DNA from: Linepithema humile
Taxonomy: Eukaryota; Arthropoda; Insecta; Hymenoptera; Formicidae
DNA length: 64,000 nucleotides
Reading direction: 5' to 3'
NCBI RefSeq assembly: GCF_040581485.1
Contig: NC_090133.1
Span: 22,284,139-22,348,138, forward strand
The notes beneath the pieces were generated by a model. It had not been told where the DNA came from, searched no databases, and saw nothing but the letters and a program-made list of their open reading frames with translations. The position numbers and the translations under genes are program-made. Positions 50,701-62,371 of the stretch are shown here, piece by piece (the first letter of the stretch is position 1; each line of letters begins with the position of its first letter).

Positions 50701-53700
50701 CGAAAAGACAGTCATAGGTGCAATTGAAAGCGTTTTTAAACCAACACCTCTATCAAACAGTCACCCGCCACCACGCAATCCCTTCCCCGATCAAACTCAC
50801 TAGTTGGGCTGTGAGGTGCGCTGTCCGTGCTGGCGTATTCCGCGCTGGAAGACGTGTCGCTTCTTTCGGGTCTTCGCGGCAGAGACCGTGAACTGCCGCT
50901 TCTGTGCAAACGCCTGGCCGAGCCCCAAAGCCGTAGAGAGTGTCGCCTCTCGAGACGGCTGGGCATCGACCGGCACCTCGCGAACAGGACCTTGTCGTTC
51001 GGATTCCCTGCGGGGGAGACAATCAAAATTATTTCTATAAATTGTACACACTATTGCACCATATATTATACTTAACGCGATACAATTCATAAATGTTTAA
51101 TTTAAACAATATTAACAACCCGTTGGTGATTTTTATATTCCTCGGAAACTGGACTGTGTCTTCCGGGTGTCTGAAATAAGATACGCGTGTTCGTGGAAGT
51201 ATGTTCGTATGTCAGTAGAATTCAGGTCGGCGCGTTAGACAGACAGACAGGAGAAGAGTAAATTCACCTGACACGGGCATACGTGCAAATATCGGAGCGA
51301 TGCGTCGCTCCGGTTAAAAGGGTTAATATCATGACCGAGCCGCGTTCGCTGCTCTGCGTTATAAAAAAAAAAAAAAAAAAAAAGAAGTGGAATACCCTCA
51401 TTCCTGAGTTTCATCTTGGTACATAGCCAGGGGCGATACGCCGACGTATCCGAGCGACGACGAGTGGGTTACCAGCGTGAGAATCAACCGAGAAACGAGT
51501 AAGAGAAAAGTAGGAAGATTATATACGCGTGGTCCCTCGCCTCCTCCCTCCCCCAAGCGATGTCGACAGCGTATGTAACGGTAGACAATGTCGTGACCAA
51601 TAGCTAATATATTGGTTGTGCTAAACGCTTTCCAGGCATCGTCGGCTTGCTCTATCTCTTTCTCCCTCCCCCCTTTTTCTCATTCTTCGTTCTTGTTGTT
51701 CCTTGTGCGCCGTGCTGACGCTGCCGGCTCTATTCTCCACACACACATAGTTGATATACGTAAAAAAAGAACATGCGAATTGCCGCAAGAAATTTTCGCG
51801 TGCGTCGTTGTTGTGGTATAAAAGCGTTTTTTTTTTTTTTTTTTTTTTTTTTGGACGACGATGAGAGAATAGATCGGAGATAACAAAGAGAACAAAAATT
51901 TCTTCCAATCTGCAGATAGTCAGGGATTAAAATTCGCGCGGTGCAACATTTCTTAAGTAAAAATCGCCGACAATAAAGATTCAAAAAAAAAACATGTGGC
52001 GGAGAGCGAACGTTGTTTCCGCGAACGCGGCAAAAAGTGAAATTAAGATCGCACGCTGATTTTTCGTGCGCGGTCGCGAGAGGAATTGCCGATCTTCCGG
52101 CGGTAAGGCTCGCGTAGCTACCAAGGACGACAACAACATAAACGCTCTCTCGACTCGTCCGTCGAGTCGCGAGGAGAAAAAGTCCTCGGAGAATGAGCAG
52201 CTAGTGAACTGCTCTCCTCCTGGACACAATCGGAACGTTTCCCGAACACGTGCCGAACGAGTTTGCCTGAACCGACCAGTCTGCCGTCTCACAAGTTTAC
52301 GAGGAGTTGAGCTTCCTGTGCCTGTCCACTCACGAGATACGGCGAAAGCGAGCTTAACTTCTTGACCGCACGCATTTATTTGCCCGCCTTTCATGCGTCT
52401 CGCCGTCGCGAAAATTACACAAGACGTTATAAACGCACGAACAAAGTTCTGTACATTTTACGTCAATCCGCAGCATTCGTTTATTCTTTTTGTATACATG
52501 ATATCTCCTTCTTCCAGAAATTAAATTACTAACAATAATTTCTGTAACAACAATTTCTCCAGCCTGTCGCATTAATGTTCTTCTCGAGTCCTGAATAATC
52601 TCTCGTGTGTTGTGTCGTTGAAATATTGCCGACGCGTCAAATTGATCGGCGACGCGTTATAAATCCGCAATTAACGATCGCGATTGATATCGCGAAACGG
52701 CGATTCAACGGGAAACGTGGTTACGGGAAACTTTCCCTCACGGATAAGTCTCGCGAACCGCAGGAGACAACGGGATACGCGACACTTTAATAAGACGCCG
52801 AGAACTTCGCGGCTACTATTGAATGAAGACGAAAGCACGTTAATCGCGTCGTCACGCGACACCTTCTTTCACGCGCGATATTATACGGCCGATATTTTCA
52901 CCGCATTAGCTTCTTGTACAACAACTTCCGCGTATGAAGCACACGTATATATCTACGCTTCTTACGATTATTAACTCTTCTGACAATATTTATCTTTCTA
53001 TTTTACATTTCTATTAGGAATATGTACAAAAGTTTCTATCGTCTTTTCTTTAGTAATAGTCTTACAAATGATTTAGAAAGTATTTTTAATCAAAATACTG
53101 CAGCACGCTTTTACGCAACGTGAAAAATTGCACTTTGCTCGTTAAAAAAAGTAAACAGATTTATTTACAAAATCTAAAATTATTTAGTACACAAAAGATA
53201 AATATCGCGATAAAAGAAGTTTCCGTTTTTAGAGCGATCTGTACATAAGCAATGGAAACTTGCATATCCTTAATATATTCCGCATTAATTGAAATAATTA
53301 TACAAAAAATGGATAAGATAGTTTTTGAAAAATTATTTTCTCGGAGAATCGTCGCGTTTTAGTAAATACAGGAATAAAGAATGGACTTTGTTTACTGAGA
53401 GACCTAGATGATGTCAGGCTCGAAGAGTAATCAGCAGGACTCTTACCTCCGCAAATAACGTCCGCCAGGTTTGTCTGTACAGCCTGATGCGTGACATCAC
53501 CGTCTCGCAGCGTGAGCATCTCGCCGTGCACAAGTGCCACCGCTTCGTCGTTGCTCATCAGCATGCTACCCTGACCCCTGGACCCGTTCACGTCCCTGGA
53601 ACACCGCCTGGAGCTACCGGAGTCGCGTCTGAGCCTCTTGGTCTCAGGCGTTACAACGAAATACCCCTGAGACGTGTGATAGATCTTACGCTCCTGCATG

Positions 53701-53902
53701 AGCTTCGCCAGCGCGTCGTAAACGAGCTCCCGGCTGGGTCTCTGCATCGCCGGGAAGGCATTCCTCAGGGCTGATCTCAAAGTGTCCAAGGTCGCCGCCT
53801 GCCTCTGGGAAGTCAGCTCCAGAATCGCCCAGCACAAGGCTTCTGGCAGCGGCGTGAACTGGCCTTGGGAAACTGGAGCCACCAGACAATCCTCTATATC
53901 AC
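47723..53902 (-). CDS. ko: Storkhead-box winged-helix protein (knockout/STOX), N terminus missing
   Basis: Five exons are seen: 53902-53447, 51007-50801, 50324-50161, 49876-49397, 48895-47723, with matching phases (826 codons before the stop). The first exon starts in phase 1 after an acceptor, so at least one upstream exon is missing; it begins GDIEDCLVAPVSQGQF, like the GDV...ISQSQF entry to the STOX domain. A winged-helix fold follows, up to ERKIYHTSQGYFVVTPET. Exon 3 has KKIGLLSRLFRR and FSAQYPPTEW, matching the second conserved STOX block. The rest is Ser/Arg- and Lys/Glu-rich and disordered. By family, these are nuclear DNA-binding regulators; Drosophila knockout affects motor-axon targeting. 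The donor of exon 4 (AAG|GTGGAT) is weak. The final exon encodes 390 residues. Confidence 0.92.
51363..51852. repeat. Homopolymer tracts in a ko intron
   Basis: A run of 21 A at 51363-51383 and a run of 26 T at 51827-51852 lie in the intron between the first two ko exons seen. Both are beyond what composition alone would give and may be tails of decayed retrosequences or simple slippage; no element body is recognisable beside either. Confidence 0.8.
51980..52900. other. CpG-rich block inside a ko intron
   Basis: This part of the 2.4 kb intron between 53447 and 51007 is clearly richer in G, C and CpG than its surroundings. A minus-strand frame of 137 codons (52394-51981) and opposing frames exist but show no domain. 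An internal promoter for a shorter ko transcript lacking the winged helix is one possibility; nothing else marks it. Confidence 0.4.
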
Positions 53903-56900
53903 CTGCGAAACGGCAGAAGGCGCGAAGTTAATACTCGGTATCTTCGACCAGGCAATGCGGAGGCCGCGCGTTATTTTTCTAGGAACTGATTGAACTCGGC
54001 GAGTTTCGTTTTATGCAACTAGCTTTATGCCCCGACACCAATTTTGCGCCGTTACGATCCGGATTTTACGACCGTCCGTCGTATTAACGTTCTCATAAAA
54101 TGAGCAACACGACGCCGCTGTTGCAGCTTTAATGTTCTAAGCTTCTATTTACCCTCTTATGCGATCTCACGCAGCTTTACTTTAGTTCATTTTATTCTAA
54201 AGCACAATATACACAACTGTCGCCGATGGAATACGTAATAGCGATTACGTAACATACCGAATCCGGTTAACATATTCAAATTAAATGACATATCGCGTTG
54301 AAGGCTTTCTAAGTCAAAATGAAAATGTTCACGTTTCCATGCGTGCGCCAACGGTCGAGCATTTCATTTAAGAAATACAAGACGGAACGTTGGGTTTTAT
54401 GCCGCATTCGTGATTACGGATTTCACGGGCGGAACAAAAACATAGGCATTTCTATTACGAGTTAATCGGATTCTTTCCGCGAATAAAGTCAAAGAACAAA
54501 CGCGATCGTTGAATATGAAGAAGGCAACGAATTTATTGGCTCGGCAAGACCACGATTTAGGTATTGCGAAAGAATTCGAGGTCCTTATTCTTCCAGTCAC
54601 GTTTTAAGGTAACCAGGCGACACCGCGACTGCGTGTTCTCTTACATCTGGCTCACGCCCACAAAAAGAATATGGATTATTCTAAACCCGACAGTCGGCGG
54701 AACCTCGAAATTTCCCGCGTGGCCTCGCCCGTGCGACGCATTTCTAACGCTGTTTCAATACTAAGAAAGTCGATGCCGACGTGAAATATGCGATATTATT
54801 CATGATAAAAAATGTCTATCATAAGAAATATCAAAAGAATCTCAGATTGAATCGATGCATTTTTCGAATTACTCGCTTCATCTTGATTGTTCGTAATTAA
54901 GAGCCGATAGGAAAGCTTCGTTCGAAGTACGAGAAAGTCGATTGCCGACGTGAGATATACGGTTCTTCCAGATCGTACTGAAATATTTTAATCAATGTTA
55001 GTCGCCGATAGTACGTCAGGACTCAACAATGCGTCCGCGAAGCCACCGGCTCCGCCGATCGCGTATAATTAAGGGTTTCAACCGACGGAGGAGCTCTATT
55101 TAAAGTTCGTGCGATCGCGGGCCCGCCTTCTCCGCGGCGCAACTCTGCAATTTTCCTGCACGTCTGTCAACGGGCGCCTTTGTTGTTCGCGGACAAGACA
55201 GGAAAGAGCGGGTCTCCAATTACGCGTGTAACTAACATGTAGAAAACGCTCGCTTCGCGGGCTCCCGTTAAACAATTGCAGCAAATAGGCCGAACAAGTC
55301 CGCCTTCCTAGTTCTCCCTCGTTTCTCATTCTTTCGACCCCTCGCTGACAAGACGAGATGTCTCGCCGTTTGTCTCCGCGCTGACATCTATCTCCGCTTG
55401 ATACGCGCGTTTCATAAAAGGCGGGTTATACGCAAAAGGCGACTTCCACTTTCGACTTAAACATTATTCTCACGCTCAATGCTCATTGAATGCAAAAGGT
55501 GCCTATTTAGACTTCGACTACTTTACCGCGACTACTTATACGCAGCAAAATCATTCTCACGCTCCGAAGCACATCCGAGATCCGTCCGCAGTTTAGTCAA
55601 TGGGATAAAATATCATTGTTCATTCAGCATATTCATTTCATGTATTCTTTACGATCTCGTTACCCCTTTTAGCGCCGTAATGAAACGCGTTACGGCGATT
55701 AGAGAAAGTTTTGCCTCGGCTATTTTGACTGCGTGCATTATCGCCGACACTATTTACATCTCTCCTCGAACACGGTCGTCAATTAAATTTCTACGTCGCA
55801 ACCGCGGCCAGGCGACACCTAATGCCCACGTGGGAGCGGCCAGTTTCGGTTTCATTCGCGCGCCGAGATCTTATCCCGCGCGGTACGGAAAAAGAACATG
55901 ATCTACGTCATTGTGCCGGCGGAGATCGCAAAGAAAACGAAGCCGTGCGCACCGCGGTTGCACAATTTTCAAGGAACTTTGTCGGACGAGAAGACGTTGG
56001 AGCGAGGCCAGCGGGATCGCGGAACCCGATATGTCGGTTCTGGGGCGTGTATGCCTCATCCGGGGTCCGCTGCAAGAATCCCGTCCCGAACGTGTGTCCT
56101 CCGAACGTGTTCTCGCGCGCGTTATCCGACATTATCAGCGCGCGCTCCGAATTCGAGTAGTCGGCCGGCGGAGTTCGTCGCGGCGGGATTCTCGAGAGCC
56201 GCACTGTTCGAGGCCTCTCATTCTTGTCTCGCCTATCTTTTTCTCAGAGGGTACCATTTCTTACGCCGACGTTTAAACGACACTAATTTATTCAGGCAAA
56301 GATGATGTCCGATGGCGCGATTTAATCTCTCTAACACGTCCCGCGTTTAGAATTATACTGGCGAGGCATACACGCGCGGTTTCAGACATTCACGTGAACA
56401 CCGGCTATTAGACACGCGTCATAAATTTTCCGGAAAGCATGCGTCAAACTGTGCCGCTCGTCGTTTTGTTTCAATGAAACGCGCGCGCGCGCGCACGAGA
56501 TACCGCACTGCCAATCGGCACGGAATTTATGGCCAATGGACATTTACCACCCAACTAGCGGTTCTGTGAATGGCCATTAACGACTTATTCTTATTTTTAA
56601 TAAGGCACTTTATAACTCGCCTATGGATAGAATTTAAAAGAGCCGATTCCGCGACGACGGTTGTTACGATTCCCGTGTCGCTCTGTCATTTTGCAGCTTT
56701 CTCTCGGCCGAAGATCTCGAGATTGCAATGTCATTTTATTATACAAAGCCGCTTTTATTATCGCGATACAAAGTAGTGCAAATAAAATCAGGCGACTAGA
56801 ATAGCCTCTATTTATATATATAATTTTTTGCATTTCGTGCGAGCTGAAATGTTTCGCGATACTCAGCTCGTTCGATTTCGCGGCTGTATATCACGGAACT

Positions 56901-59900
56901 CGCGATAGCCGACGACACCGAGCCGCGCCGCGGAGAACAGTAGATGCCGCAAAGCCGAGCACACCTGCCGACCTGCCGACGACCCTGCGAGAGGCTATTA
57001 TTAGCAGCCTGCACCTTTCTATCATTCCACGAGACTTTATTATAATACCACTCCGCCCTGCCCACGTAGACGGCGTTCGTTCACGGCGAAGTAAAAGGTA
57101 GTGCCGGCTGGCATTCGGTCGATTCGCCCACGTGTAAAATATATCGACAAATATCACCGCGGGTAATGGACGATGCAGAAACGCGGAGACAAGAGCTATA
57201 CGGAGGCTGCCGCGCGGAGGAGAACGACGACCGGTTACCTCTCTCGAACCGTTCCTCGAAACGCGCGCGCGAGCGCGCGGCGGGATCACTTCCGGTGTAC
57301 CGTACACGCTACAGAAACACGCTGCATATATCCTTATCGCTGTGATCCATCGTGTTGGTCGGCTGGTTGGCTGCCTGGTCGGTCGGCCGATCTCCGCCGG
57401 CCTTTATGGCTGCGCTCATGGGAAATGGCAAAGACCACTCGCCACTCGAGGAATCACCTCGTAACAAGGCGACCTTTGAGTCGCGTATATATATTCTCCC
57501 GCGCGTTGCGGAGCAGGCGACTCTCCCTCCCCCCCCCCCTCCTCGACTGATTATATGTAAATCCTAAAGACGCCACTTTGTACCTCCGGCTATATCGATC
57601 CCTCCGACTCATTCTTCCTCATCTGTTTACTTTAATCGCCGGCCTCTTTTTGCCGAATTACGTCACCGCGTTCGAGAGCAAATACGGAAATCGTACATTA
57701 CATTAATCATATGTTAGATTGTTGATTGCACGGCGTAAAGCGTTGATAGCGACCATTTTATCCTTTTATACTGCTCGAAGATACTACGTTTGTCCATAGG
57801 TTTGATAAGCTCGGAAGTTTCGCTCTCTACGCGCGGATTCTCGTAAATGAAATTACATTAATTAAACCTGACGGAAGATGATGTCCCTCTTAATTTCGTT
57901 CATAAAAAGAGACTAATTAATCTTAATTAACGCTTATAAGGACAACCCTAATGGCGAAACAGAGTCAGTTCTGTCAACATTAATAAAAAGATTATCCCTC
58001 GTCTAGATCGTTGGCTGTAATGCAGATTACTTGTTTATTTAGTGTTGTTTATTTATATATGATTAACGCAACGCGGAATCAATTCTAAGAGTAGCGGTCG
58101 ATAGTGAAACTCTATTGAGAGGAACGAAGTGCATGGAAGAATGCGCAATCCTCTCGGACAAAGGTGTGGTTGCTTAGTTGACAGCTTCGCACGACCAGAT
58201 CTCTCGTTCGTTCGTGTCGGATTTATGAGTTCCCGTCAGCAGTCAATAATCCCGTCGAGTCGCTAACCGATCGTTTTGTTATTCGCGCGCGGAATGCGAA
58301 TGCAGTTATGTAAGAGGCACGAATCAATTATAAATAGATAGACACGTGCGTGTCGCACGGTATACCGGTCTGCTATTACTGTTGCAAAGTGTCGAATAGA
58401 AATTTTCCGACTTGAAAACGGCACGACATTGTGTCGTGACGGAAAATACGAGAGATAAGGCAAATGGAGCATTCGTGAAGCGACTTGATATAAAATATCG
58501 CCGCGATTATTCCCGAGTATACATATGCATATTAGTCGCGACGACGACGGCGGAAAAAAAAATTACTTACAATGCAGCCCGCGCGTAATATTGTTTTGAA
58601 AATTAAGTCGTATCCGGACTGTATCTAACGACGGAGATACGGATCACGGCGCTGTTATTTTCGGGAGACATTTTGCAGCGTATAAGTTGCAGGCGAGTAA
58701 CCTTTAAGCCGACGACAAGTCACGGCGAATGATCGCGCTCGTGATCCTCTCAGGGAATTATTCCGGGTCGCGACAATATGTTCACCATTCGACGACGGCG
58801 AACACTTCATGTCCGTAATGATTTTTGCCGCAGACTAATCGAAAGATCGCTTGTCAGTTGGCTCAGACTTCGCGAGGTGAACGGTCTGTCGGCAAAAAGC
58901 GCAACAATTACACAACATTCATATTTTGAATTTAAATTCCTTTTTGTCATTAACATTTTATTTAATTAGAATTTTCGTAATATCTTTAAATTTCAGGAAA
59001 ATTTAAACAGCACAAAATAATTCATATTTCAGTGTGATAATTATTATGTTTTATGATGATGATTGTGTTACAATTGGTCGAAATGCAAGCAGTTTAAAGT
59101 CGTGTGGTTATATTTAGCGACAGACACAACGCTGCTTCGAGAATACCTGTTTTTCGCGGGACCCAGTTTTTCAATAATGTGCATTTTACACCACGCATAT
59201 ACGCCTACGGGCTGCAAGTGGTGCCATTGGTTGCGAATTCCTACGGTCCTACGCAGGTGGCGAATGACGACATAACGCGTGTGTAGCGCAATACACTCGC
59301 ACATTTAACTGCCGTCTTAAATAAGGCTTTCAGAAGCTCAGAATGTATCCTGATTCACCTGACAAAACATCATCGTAAATTGTCATCTCGAACTATTATT
59401 GTTATTAAGAAGAAAATGTGTTACGTACATATTTTTATTATGTCTAAGCGGACACTGTGCGTATGCCAAAACATTCGTGTATTACTGCGCTATTATCCGC
59501 ATAAGAAACAGAGTACACGGACTTTCTCTAGCTCCTCGCATCCGTCGAGTGTAAGCTGCTTAACTCTACGAAGTGTGCACACGCGCGCACACAGATCGGC
59601 GCCCGATGCTTCTAGATGTACGCAAATGCGCGAACGCATACATTATCGGGAACAATACGGCGAGGTTATTACGAGGATAATCGTGTCGCAAGATATGCAA
59701 AAAAGAATCGCCATTGTATCATCGTGCGCATGATACAGATTGCGGTCAAGTATTTTTCCCCGCCGCAGCCGAGTCGTTATGTCAGAAAATTCGTTTTCAC
59801 ACCGCGCATTAATGCATGCGACTTCGGCCGTTTCTATGGTCCATGGAGTATCGCGAACGCATCACGCGACGGAATATCGTGACACACCGGCGACTTTCCA

Positions 59901-61335
59901 TCCCGAGGCTTCCTTGTATATCGTTCAAGCCGCGGTGCAGGTTCTGCGCATTGTATATCTTCGTCGTGCTACATACTCGTATTACAACCGTCTGGCGTAT
60001 CAAAAGGACGGTGTAACAATGCGAGGCATTTTAGTCCTTTGCCATAGAGAACTACACGTAACAAAATGAAAAATGAGAAAAGGATTCGCGCTCACGTGCT
60101 TATCCAGGACTTTTTGCGAGCCGCGCGAAAATCTCCGCCGCGGTGATATTAAATTTTGTTGAATCGCCAACGGCAGCATTGAAGCGACTAGATCACGCTC
60201 GGATTAAAATCCGACCTCACGGGTCGTGCAATTTTTCGTCCGCCAGAAAGACGATATAAGCCGAGGCCATGAGAACCGACTCGTAGCCTCGATTCCGCCG
60301 TTCGACGCTGCTGCATCATGCGCCGATACTATTCGTTCTCCGCGCGATAAGGGCGCAGCCGTCCGCTCGCTCTCGCATTTGACTTGAGTCATTTTGCAAG
60401 TACGATCACACGGCACGCCCGTCAACTTCGCTATAATTGGACAGTATCCTATTATTCCAAATCTTATTATGTCTTAATCCTAATTTCTAGCTTCAATATC
60501 ACAGCAGATTCTCATTTATTTATTATTACACATATTTATTTTTTATTTATTTTAAGAAATGCTGAACTTTTTGTGATTTAATTATGTTCTGTACGTGATA
60601 TTTAGTGAGACGTAATACCGTGTTCCTGTACTAAACATGCAGGTTTGAGAGTTTTTCGTTGCCTCATCGTTGATCACGACCGATAATGGCGTAATTGAGT
60701 TGAACTGAAAGGGATCGGCCCTCAAGTGTATTCGAGTAATAAATTTCACGTTGCGCTCGTTGTGGCGGTCGGTTTCAGGCAGCGTGGTTTTAGTGATAAT
60801 TAGGAAACTTTTCGACGCGATGAAACATTACATCGTGCCCGGGAACAAGCTATCTTCGACCTACCGCTCCCAATTGGGAAAGTTTTATATCCTTTTTGCC
60901 TATGGTTTCTCAAGCAATGAGTTGTAGAAGATTGAAAAGATTACTAGTACATTTGCACCAATATTTTAGCATTGTCTAGATTGAGTTATTGAATCTACAA
61001 GATAGATATCGGATTGCGGATCAACGGAGCAATTATTATTATTTCGAAAAAATTTTGTGAAATGATTATAGAACAGAAATGAAATATGTGTGAATGTTTC
61101 TGAAACATAGGCGTGCATAGTTTTGAAAAATATCAAGTCTCGGATTTGTGTTGACACTATAATTGCTTTAAAATACTAAAACAATTTTTTTACTTAATTA
61201 GATTATCAGAGTTTGCTAAAATAATGTGCATTATTTTATGAAAAACCACGAATCGTGAAGAATTATAATAAAGGTTTCCGCATGTTCGCTGCAGCGATTT
61301 CTTGTTAAGGTAGGTCATAAGGTAACACGGAAGTG

Positions 61336-61500
61336 ATGCACGTATTTATCTGCAGAGGCGAATGGTTGCTTGACGCTATCGAGGTCAACGGAGCACAGGT
61401 GAAATGTCACGACGGTTTACCAGTGGTAAAATTCACTAATCGGAGAATAGGTGATTATAAATATGATCGCGAATGTGCAAAAACACTCCCGCAGTATTAA
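61336..61500 (+). other. Orphan plus-strand ORF, 54 codons
   Basis: An open frame from ATG at 61336 to TAA at 61500 encodes a balanced, protein-like sequence with four cysteine or aromatic landmarks (FICRGEW, VKCHDG, YDRECAK). A splice-acceptor-like TTTATCTGCAG lies inside it at 61344-61354 and donor-like CAG|GTGAAA and ATAG|GTGATT lie further on. It could be an exon of an unrecognised gene on the strand opposite ko. No family match is apparent, and in CpG-rich DNA a frame this short can be chance. Confidence 0.2.
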
Positions 61501-62329
61501 TGACAATGCAGTTAATTTGATCTCGTTTAATTGCATCATTAATTTACCCTTGAACTATTTTCTCAGACGACTATGTACAGGCGAAAAGTAAATAAGCGAA
61601 ATCGATGAGTCATACCGAAACATTAAAGTCATCAGAAAAAAAGTTACAAAAAGTGGCCGCAAAAAGTATTTCTTTGGCAAATGACTAGCTTCGGGTCAAG
61701 ATCACCGCCTATCCTTTTACAGCACAAATTACATGCTGACGATTTTTTTTTTGCTCGACTGTTAATTAAAACCATCTTCAATCCTGCGCGCGGAAGAATG
61801 GGCGATGGCGGTGTGTCATCAATCACGCCGAAGATATATTTGCGGATTGTTGTGCTCCCTTGACATTAGCCTACATATGGAAGTAACGCGACTTACGCTC
61901 GCAAGGCAGGCCAACATTTTACAAACGCAACACCACGCCTTTCGTCATCTCTATGGACAGGCGGTGTACACGCCTTTGTAATTATATCGCTCGCGGTTTG
62001 GTCGCACCTAAGAAATTATTGCCGTGGAATTGTCCGGTCGAACAAAGCAAACCGCCGAATCGATGTCGATGACCCGAAGTAGTTTCTGGTTGCAAACAAC
62101 TTTTAAAGCTACTGTAACTTATCACTTCCTTTAACAGTAAATTTCTTTTGTATTTGTGGTGAAATCTTAATATTCAAAATATTGATATTAATTAACAAAT
62201 ATCACTATTCCGCAGCCGTGCAATTAATTGTTGTTACATTTTCATAAAAATGGAAATAATTAAATAACACGTAATAATCATACATAAAAAGTAACTCACA
62301 ATAACAAAAATGTATATTAATTTTTACAG

Positions 62330-62371
62330 ATGCAGTTATGAAGGCTACTTTGCTTCGAAATGCCACGACCG
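62330..62371 (+). other. Orphan 42-bp microexon candidate
   Basis: A pyrimidine-rich acceptor, AATTTTTACAG, and a near-consensus donor, CG|GTGAGTGA, bracket 42 bp on the + strand. Two frames are open: one reads CSYEGYFASKCHD, the other AVMKATLLRNATT. The second is phase-compatible with the GTGATT donor of the orphan frame at 61336-61500. No further exons were found, so this is only a candidate. Confidence 0.2.

Noticed and set aside
51981..52394. 137-codon minus-strand frame in the ko intron as an extra exon
   Set aside because: The neighbouring ko exons join in phase without it and it shows no STOX similarity.
55096..57550. Cluster of overlapping frames of 60-140 codons on both strands
   Set aside because: All are Arg/Ser/Ala-rich, present in opposing frames at once, as expected from CpG-rich DNA with few stop codons.
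59740..60069. 109-codon plus-strand frame
   Set aside because: Overlaps other frames on both strands and shows no family features; part of it belongs to a diverged repeat.
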